Source: Chrysomallon squamiferum
Lineage: Eukaryota; Mollusca; Gastropoda; Neomphalida; Peltospiridae
DNA: 62,000 bases
Assembly (NCBI GenBank): GCA_012295275.1
Contig: CM022666.1
Coordinates: forward strand, 12,455,275-12,517,274
Direction: 5' to 3'
Part shown: positions 57,201 to 62,000 of the stretch, one piece after another
Position numbering within the stretch: the first letter of the stretch is position 1
How the letters are laid out: every line of letters begins with the position of its first letter
The notes under the pieces: generated by a model
What the model was told of the DNA's origin: nothing
The model's input: only the letters and a program-made list of their open reading frames with translations
Database searches by the model: none
Program-made: the position numbers and the translations under genes

Positions 57201-59077
57201 ACACACATAAGCAGATATTTGGAAACACAATGCTGTTGTTAAAAAATTTTGAATGCATTTTTCAGTTATGGAAAATACAACAATTCTTATTAAAGACAAA
57301 CCTCTTGTAAGCAACCAGAGCTTTGTCCTTTTCTCCGAGAGCTGCAAGTATCTGACCATGCAGTTTGTGAGCCTGTGGAACTGTTTCTCGGACACTAAGA
57401 AAAACACATATGTACCTGCAAATAGAAAGATTATGATAGTATTGTGTTTAAGGTAAACTATAAAAAATTTGATATTAGCTGCCTGCATTTTTTTCAAAAC
57501 AAATTAGAAATAATCCATATATGAAAATATTAACCGTAATTAAATATTTACATTAAATATTTATTTTATAATCCTAACATAGCAAAGTAATAAGAATGCC
57601 AATCCTGTGTAAGTTTTAATACTAACCCTAACAGAGATACATGTTATATTCATTAACAGTCTAGTGATGTCTCGAAACATGTTCATGCCTTTAATGAAGA
57701 TGCTCATTAGAAAGTTAATTACCTTTTTGCAAGTTCATATTCTGCAATGTCATAGTAAAGTCTGGCTATCTGATATCCTCTTGAACTCCTCTGATAAAAC
57801 AAAGTAAATGGAAATTATGTGAGTAACACTATAAAATCATGCATGTAAAAGAATAATTATGCTACACTGCTGATAAAAGAAAAAAATACTGTGTATTTAT
57901 TAATTTTGAAGTCTAATATTATTGGTAATGGTAAGTAATTTGTAATAACTCTGTAAAGAGTTCAGGGATTTCACCAGTGAAATGTGATGTACATGTTATT
58001 ATTTCATTTCCATCTTCAAAACTAAGCTGAATTTAAGATAATACATAATCTTGACAAATTATCTAATGCATACTGTATTATGCATTATGCCATCCAAATA
58101 TCACTGGCTAAAAATAGCCCCTTTATTTTTATTCTTTTCCTGTGAAAAATAACTTGATAATTTTGGTTTAAAAGACACAGCTCTGATGATCTTTCACTGG
58201 AAAACAATAGCTGTATTTTGTGATAACACTGAAGAAATAAAACCAAGTTGTTTTCTTTTTGTTTAAATTTTCTTCTGTTTTACAGCTTATTTCTAACAAA
58301 TATATCGTAAATGCTGAACTGAATCACTGAAAAGGTAAACTGGTTAATAAAACAAAGGCAAAATACAATAATAATAATAATAATATGAATTTTTACATTC
58401 GTATCTACTCTACAATTAATATAAAAAGAATTCTTTTTATTAGATTTTAATAAAAGTGGTGCAGACAAATGTTGTTGTTTTTTTCTCAATAGCTGTAACC
58501 TCTATTTTAGTTTTTAATGATTCTGTGGCATTACTTTATTTTTTGCAGTTTCCATTCAACCTTGTTACCTTAATGTTTAGTTGTCAGTTATTTCAGTTGG
58601 TTATTGTAAGAGCCGTTTTGTTTTAAAACAATACAGTATAAATAGGCAGAGCGTATGACTATCAAGATTTAGCTGGTTTTATTTGTTTGTTTTTAAATAT
58701 TCGATTATTTTTATTTTTTTATTTTTTTGTACAAATGATACAAGTCGCTGTTTATCATGTGATTGTAAATCAACAAATTTACACCATTTTATCTTCTATT
58801 TTCACTTTTGTCATGAAATTATTAGAGCTATGAAACTCATCTTAGCAAAGCAGATAATAACTTATGTAATTAATCTACAAAACAAAAACTCGTGAAATCA
58901 AAAATGAAAGTAGTGATTTCCTAGTATTAGTACTAATAGTTGCAGTAGACAGAAATACTGTGCAATTCTGTGATACTACAGACAAGCACTACAAGTACAA
59001 TCATACCTCTTTTTCATCTTTGATTTTCCTAGCATAAAAGAAACATGTCTGTCAACGTCTTTTTTTGTTCTAAACAT
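25186..59077 (-). CDS. RANBP2: RanBP2/Nup358 nucleoporin, about 41 exons, about 2830 residues
   Basis: Minus strand exons: 59077-59007, 57788-57723, 57415-57302, 56668-56625, 56088-56042, 55651-55592, 55313-55245, 54828-54667, 54048-53918, 53275-53146, 52777-52603, 52381-52160, 51824-51732, 50952-50864, 50167-49989, 48852-48732, 48133-48012, 47468-47249, 46628-46494, 45076-45010, 44709-44579, 44109-43903, 43643-39950, 39638-39558, 39405-39325, 39052-38972, 38191-38048, 37411-37331, 37044-36964, 36682-36602, 35877-35806, 35216-35052, 34095-33979, 33611-33436, 32997-32913, 32214-31937, 31001-30874, about 30248-30120, 29749-29638, 26921-26679, 25199-25186. Phases agree except at 30874/30248. Order: TPR-like N-terminus, FG region, RanBD1, two zinc fingers, RanBD2, small-exon array with IR motif, RanBD3, acidic run, diverged RanBD4. 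RanBP2 forms cytoplasmic filaments of the nuclear pore, binds RanGTP and RanGAP1-SUMO-Ubc9. No cyclophilin domain is seen. The start MFRTKKDVDRHVSFMLGKSK aligns with the vertebrate N-terminus. Confidence 0.9.
25636..26170. mobile_element. MITE-like element with 16-bp terminal inverted repeats
   Basis: GGTAGAGTTGGGTAAA near 25636 is matched by TTTACCCAACTCTACC ending at 26170. The 535 bp between carry no ORF. It lies in the last intron of RanBP2. Superfamily is not assigned. Confidence 0.6.
28560..29058. mobile_element. foldback/MITE-like element in a RanBP2 intron
   Basis: It starts ATTCCGTGTCAAATCAC and ends with the exact reverse complement. Inner parts of the arms also pair imperfectly (TCTCAGATTTTTATGAAACT with its reverse near 29000; GGGATCCCACAGCACCAA with its reverse near 28960), so the arms are about 110 bp long. 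No ORF. It is inserted next to a poly-T run. Confidence 0.75.
29638..32214 (-). other. RANBP2: RanBP2 acidic run and diverged RanBD4 (exons 36-39)
   Basis: Exon 32214-31937 has a long Asp/Glu tract and then YLFEKRVTLFAADSAGAWQ. Exon 31001-30874 gives KLGMGSLHVMVNDDVGAYSV and ISREQRIV. The next gives LYVVPTDFSTDEPVRRHFKA and FYDKYNE. These align with the RanBD framework (LF--R--LF; WK--G-G-L; REQ--K; W---DFSD--------A-F; EF--K-EE), but the Arg-rich MRREQVLK motif and the second Trp are lost, so Ran binding is doubtful. The junction 30874/30248 is not in frame with a normal acceptor. Confidence 0.7.
32913..35877 (-). other. RANBP2: RanBP2 RanBD3 (exons 31-35)
   Basis: FTLPEFTDFSQLKGQGFKK and SKPFKWSGAGQQLFG resemble the human FADLASS...FQWANTGAAVFG leader. 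IHFEPVIPLPDLVEIKTG, VLFSHRSKLYRF, WKERGIGDMKIM, KFRLLMRREQVLKVVCNHML, WCWLAQDFSEGEPQIEKLAI and EFKSVIDECVKQ then make a full Ran-binding domain. It is split over four exons, unlike RanBD1 and RanBD2, which share one exon. Confidence 0.9.
37159..37220. repeat. (GA)n tract in the duplicated B-A intron
   Basis: A GA repeat within the intron between B2 and A3. The equivalent tract at 39169-39219 sits at the same place between B1 and A2, showing that the whole block was duplicated. Confidence 0.9.
38048..38191 (-). other. RANBP2: IR-like SUMO E3 motif exon of RanBP2
   Basis: This phase 1-1 exon encodes 48 residues: EDVVVVFEEKATEEQIARAR then KYLLPDHFYLYENKPPCPGC and IGCQDDDTG. It lines up with the human internal repeat (DDDVLIVYELTPTAEQKALA then KLPPTFFCYKNRP), whose hydrophobic-acidic core binds SUMO and whose following part binds Ubc9. 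Only one copy is seen here, against two in vertebrates, and it lies before RanBD3 rather than after it. A CPGCIGC cysteine cluster is added. Confidence 0.8.
38361..38785 (+). mobile_element. short mariner-class relic in a RanBP2 intron
   Basis: CAGGGTGTCCCATAAGTTTC at the left and its inverse (TTAAGGGACACCTTG) at the right form terminal repeats about 425 bp apart. Inside are broken pieces of a DDE transposase C-terminus: LRSPDLIPLDFYLWGHLKAM, then NITNAI-like and MCFPHTDSHVEHII. It is an internally deleted, non-autonomous copy lying between exons A2 and IR. Confidence 0.75.
39950..43643 (-). other. RANBP2: RanBP2 exon 23: FG region, RanBD1, two zinc fingers, RanBD2
   Basis: A single 3694-nt exon enters in phase 0 and leaves in phase 1. 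In order: a Pro/Gly/Tyr-rich start, a nine-Gln run, FG motifs, a cryptic RanBD-like segment (42680-42370), RanBD1 from PLIELPELVEVKTG to FKETFENCQ (about 41840-41430), two RanBP2-type zinc fingers (PGSWECTGCYCRNDAADLKC at about 41320; PGSWECSGCYCRNAADDLQC at about 41075), more FG motifs, and RanBD2 from YFEPVVPLPAKIEVKTG to KFKTVFDKAKTK (about 40400-40015). Both RanBDs keep WKERG-G--KIL, R-LMRREQVLK-C-NH and W--DF-DEE. Confidence 0.95.
43903..45076 (-). other. RANBP2: RanBP2 linker exons 20-22
   Basis: Three exons encode an acidic/Ser-rich linker (VSEYETASDSRDEEQETSSP, then SSSSPNKPALSP) and a helical, possibly coiled-coil stretch (LEAQLRSLSFSQDTLLKMVL, INREMVQQLRSSHELIHQLK). The position corresponds to the human segment with SPSKSYKYSP and the MICQQVEAIKKEM helix. 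Confidence 0.8.
46494..59077 (-). other. RANBP2: RanBP2 N-terminal TPR/helical region (exons 1-19)
   Basis: The first exons read YQIARLYYDIAEYELAK, VPQAHKLHGQILAALGEKDK, NSQKDLVLK, FWLEKAERLFPSSEAVFKLK and VNLRVKLLRLYLKTGRFENA. This is the helix-pair pattern of TPRs and lines up with the human protein (NPTQKDLVLK; KYWLERAAKLFPGSPAVYKL). Later exons (WKNVLQQLERL, YETAIKCFKNLSNPWASFHT) match the rest of the N-terminal helical domain. This part anchors the protein to the pore. Exons are 44-222 nt with mixed phases. Confidence 0.85.
49204..49934. mobile_element. MITE-like element in RanBP2 intron 15
   Basis: Left end TGTATATACTTGTGTACAAG and right end CTTATACACAAGTATATACG are imperfect inverted repeats. 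They are continued by (T/G)CGAC(T/C) and a second internal GTATTACTTGTGTATAAGTC. The 730-bp interior has no ORF. Confidence 0.65.
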
Positions 59078-59488
59078 CTTGACTCATCTAAATATCAAAA
59101 CGATTATCACGTCAAATAATCAAGAACATAAAGCATTTTCGCGGTCAAGCTAAAATGTCTACACACGAGAATCCCCGAGAAAAAAGGAAGTTAGAGAGTT
59201 TATCGAAGGGAGATAACTTATATCATGGCGCGAATTTTTGAATTACAATTAAAATGTACAGGAACCATAATTACACCCACCAAATGATTTCTTGTTGCGA
59301 AATAATAATAATAATAATAATAAAAAGTGTGGTTCCGGGAAAAATAAACCTTTAATAACTTACCACATACTTTTGAATAATAATTAAAAGTATATGCACG
59401 TGGTTCCGGGTGACAATGACAGGCATTTCTTTTATATTAAATACTTAAAAAATAAAAATAAATAAAACAATTTACATGCATAATTTTA
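59078..59488. promoter_or_regulatory. upstream region of RanBP2
   Basis: This is the 5' flank of the RanBP2 start codon, less AT-rich than its surroundings near 59100-59230 and with several CpGs, as expected for a housekeeping promoter. GGGAGATAACTTA at 59209 resembles a short motif frequent in molluscan repeats (recollection). No element is proven. Confidence 0.35.
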
Positions 59489-60768
59489 CAGGGTGGTCCA
59501 CAAAAAGTGGTGCAATTTTCAAGACTTATTTTCCAGAGAAATTAATATTTAATTTCCATTTTCGGGTGAATGTAGAGTGTAGCTGTAAATTTTATCTGAT
59601 GGCAAGATGGATGTCGAAGAACAGTTTCCAGTCCAGGATCGGACCAAAATTGTTGAACTGTACTTTGCTACAAAATCACCTGTTCTTGTTCAGAGGCAAT
59701 TTCGGCGTGATTTCCCAGGGCGGAAAATTCACATTTGACTGCCAGGACATTGGCTCATGTTCAGGACGTTAGGACTCATTTGGAACATCGCCGCGGAAGT
59801 CCACCAGACGGCTGTCACAAGAAGTGGGGATTTCGCGGAGTTCTGTGATAAGAATTATTCATAATGACTTGAAACTGTTTCCCTACAACGTGCAGATTCT
59901 TCAAGCTCAATGCCAGGGCAACCCGAATGAATGCTATGAATTTTGCCAGACAGTTAGTGAATGGATTGAAGACAATCCTGGCCTTTTGGACGTCCTTCTG
60001 TTCAGTGATGAGGCACATTTTCACTTCACTGGGCATGTGAATAAGCAAAATATGAGATTCTGGGCCAGAGCACAGCCTCATGAGCATGTGCAAGCACCCC
60101 TGAATGTAGAAAAAACAACAGTATGGTGTGCAATAGGAAAGACAAGCATCTATGGTCCATACTTTTTTGAAGACGACAACGGTCGGGTGACAGTTAACAC
60201 TGATCAGTATTTTGATATGCTGCAGAGATGCTTCATTCTGGCCTTACGAAGGAGGAGGGCGGTTGATATGAACACAGTTGTTTTTCAACAGGATAGTGCA
60301 CTGCCTCACTGTTCCAGCTGCACTCTAGAGTATCTGGGACAGCACTTCCCACAAGACAAGTTAATTTCGAGGAGGACAGACAACCCATGATTCCCCCAAT
60401 GTCAACCCACCAGACTACTTCCTAAGGGGTTACTTGAAAGAGTGTACCAGGACAACCGTCCGACAATCGAGAGGCTAAAGGAAAACATCAGGCGAGAAAT
60501 TAGGAGAATTCCAAGAGATATGTTGAGGAGAGTTGTCAACAACTTTAATGTTAGGGTGGCAGCCGTGATTCAGCAGTGTTGGGCTTGGATTGAACATGTT
60601 ATTAATTACTAGAAAATACAAGGAAAAAACTGGTCATTTTGAAAATGGTGCTTGCCGCATAAAACTTATAGTGGTATCCCATCCCTGGCTGAAAAATCTT
60701 GGAAAAACTGCAACATTTGTAGAAATTATGGCAAATTAAAACTGCACTGCTTTTTGTGGACTATCCTG
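59489..60768 (+). mobile_element. degraded Tc1/mariner-superfamily transposon with both TIRs
   Basis: CAGGGTGGTCCACAAAAAGT at the left is matched in reverse at the right (TTTTTGTGGACTATCCTG). Both ends are bordered by TA, the usual target of this superfamily. Length is about 1280 bp. The transposase is read from MDVEEQFPVQDRTKIVELYF at about 59607. It is interrupted by a TGA near 59738 and frameshifts, and is open at 59824-60390 with the catalytic pieces LLFSDEAHFHFTGH and VVFQQDSALPHCS. It is shifted again at 60390 (PPDYFLRGY-type segment lost in frame) and ends VNNFNVRVAAVIQQCWAWIE, then a stop at 60612. Confidence 0.85.
59824..60390 (+). pseudogene. transposase ORF fragment (DDE superfamily)
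   Basis: The longest open piece, 188 codons, covers the end of the HTH region (GISRSSVIRIIHNDLKLFPY) and two catalytic Asp sites (FSDEAH and QQDSALPH). The third acidic residue (DYF--GYLKE region) lies in another frame after 60390. It would not be active as read. Confidence 0.85.
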
Positions 60769-62000
60769 TATTTCGCTTGCAATATAATATTAATAATAAT
60801 AACACAGTGGGCATGTAGTTTTTATTTTGTTAGCTGAGAACATACGAATTGATTGTAGTTTAAAAAATAATATCAATTATGAAAACAATCATAACCAGGA
60901 AATAATACAGATAAAATAGTGTCTAATATATCTTGACCATCTCAAACATGTTTTATAACTTTCAGAAGTGTTAAAGTGAATTACTTGGGGACTGGTTACC
61001 TCTGGTACAAAAAATTCAGTAATATTTTTTTAAAGAATTATCCTTACAATTTGTTTCTCTCTTCTTTTTTTTCTTTTTTTCTTATTTTTAATATTTTCTT
61101 TATCTCTGCATTTGTGTATTAAATGGGTTTTTGGGGGGGATTGTTGTTTTTTGGGTAACTAGTTTCTTTGGGGGGGTCAAATAAATTTTTTTTTTATCGT
61201 TCTTCATTGTAAATAGTTATTCCAATTCTTCATCATACAATTATTAAAATATTTATAATAATAATAATTAAAAAATATAAAAATAAATAAATTAATAATA
61301 ATACTAATGATAATGCTTCAATAAGAAGCATTATCATTATTATTATTTATTTATTTATTCTTCATGCTTCATATTTTTATAAATTTTATTTTTACTTATT
61401 TTATATATAAGGTTATTAATTTATATGGTTTCTTTTTATTCATTCTTCTCTTTTGTTCTTATTCTTCAGTCATCTTGTTTCTGGTTTTCATTCATGTTTT
61501 ACATATGTTTCTGAGTGATTGTTTTATTATATATTGTTATTGCTTCAACTTTATTTTTGATTTTTTAATCATTTTATTTTTTATTTTCTTCATCTTAAAT
61601 TCATTTGATTATTTATTAATCATGCTCAGTAAGTTGGGAACTACATTATTTGTTTTTAAATAACTATATATTTATACAACACTCTGAAATAAATATATAT
61701 GTATATATTTGTTTTTGTAAATAACTGTGTGTGTACTATTTTTAAATAACTACATTTTATAAAAAACTATACAAGTACATATTTGTTTTTCATGACTAAC
61801 TAAACTTTTATATTTATTGTTTGTTACAACAAATAAGGTGAATATAAAATATAATTCACCTAATCAAAGATTTACACTAAAAAGACATGCAGAAAGCTTT
61901 TTCGTAAACTGTCGAGATTGTTGAAAATTCTGTTGATGTCCAACAAATAAAATATTAACTCTGTTTACTGTTCAACATTTTTCACTTTATTATACAACAT
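60769..62000. other. AT-rich non-coding end of the window
   Basis: Runs of ATTT, TAA and poly-T, with a near-palindromic AATAATAATAATT/TTATTATTATT segment around 61250-61360. The 99-codon ORF at 61364-61663 has an F/I/L-biased low-complexity product and is not credible as a gene. Confidence 0.5.

Noticed and set aside
59815-60093. 92-codon minus-strand ORF
   Set aside because: Antisense to the transposase at 59824-60390.
61364-61663. 99-codon hydrophobic ORF suggesting a membrane protein
   Set aside because: Its composition follows from TTT/ATT-rich DNA; no recognisable domain, splice sites or conserved start.

Overview
This is a eukaryotic nuclear window: AT-rich, with spliced genes, long introns, abundant microsatellites and DNA-transposon relics. 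Gene content (a secreted HYR/sushi protein, a CAP-Gly protein, an invertebrate-type RanBP2/Nup358) and DNA motifs such as GGGAGATAACTTA and TTATTTCCCTTG point to a lophotrochozoan, most likely a mollusc. The class cannot be fixed from sequence alone. All gene models below were built by hand from GT/AG sites and reading phase, without transcript evidence.

Layout. (1) 1-5700 is a rearranged region: a large inverted repeat (about 1-930 against 3300-4590) flanks broken copies of HYR and sushi exons (1160-2316) and a hAT-like relic, followed by a MULE-like relic (4883-5700). (2) 6760-13638 (+) is an intact 12-exon gene for a secreted protein of about 684 residues: signal peptide, RSKR site, HYR-HYR-CCP-HYR-HYR-CCP-CCP and a Cys-containing tail. 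A Tc1 relic lies in its fifth intron. (3) 13640-18870 is intergenic: three long CT arrays in duplicated flanks, then an inverted copy of the gene's promoter plus signal-peptide exons (about 16430-17410), then another copy of the left-end repeat. (4) 19145-22311 (+) is a five-exon gene for a 245-residue CAP-Gly protein; its 3' end runs into a six-copy 101-bp minisatellite. (5) 25186-59077 (-) is a RanBP2/Nup358 gene of about 41 exons, convergent with the CAP-Gly gene. (6) 59489-60768 is a decayed Tc1/mariner-class transposon with both terminal inverted repeats, followed by AT-rich sequence to the end.

The most interesting points are two cases of phase 1-1 exon duplication. In RanBP2 six 81-nt exons encode a repeated 27-residue peptide around a single SUMO-E3-like IR exon, between RanBD2 and RanBD3. 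In the HYR/CCP locus, domain exons, promoter and signal-peptide exon have been copied in direct and inverted orientation around one intact gene.

The three genes have no evident shared pathway: one product is extracellular, one is probably microtubule-associated, and one is a cytoplasmic-filament nucleoporin.
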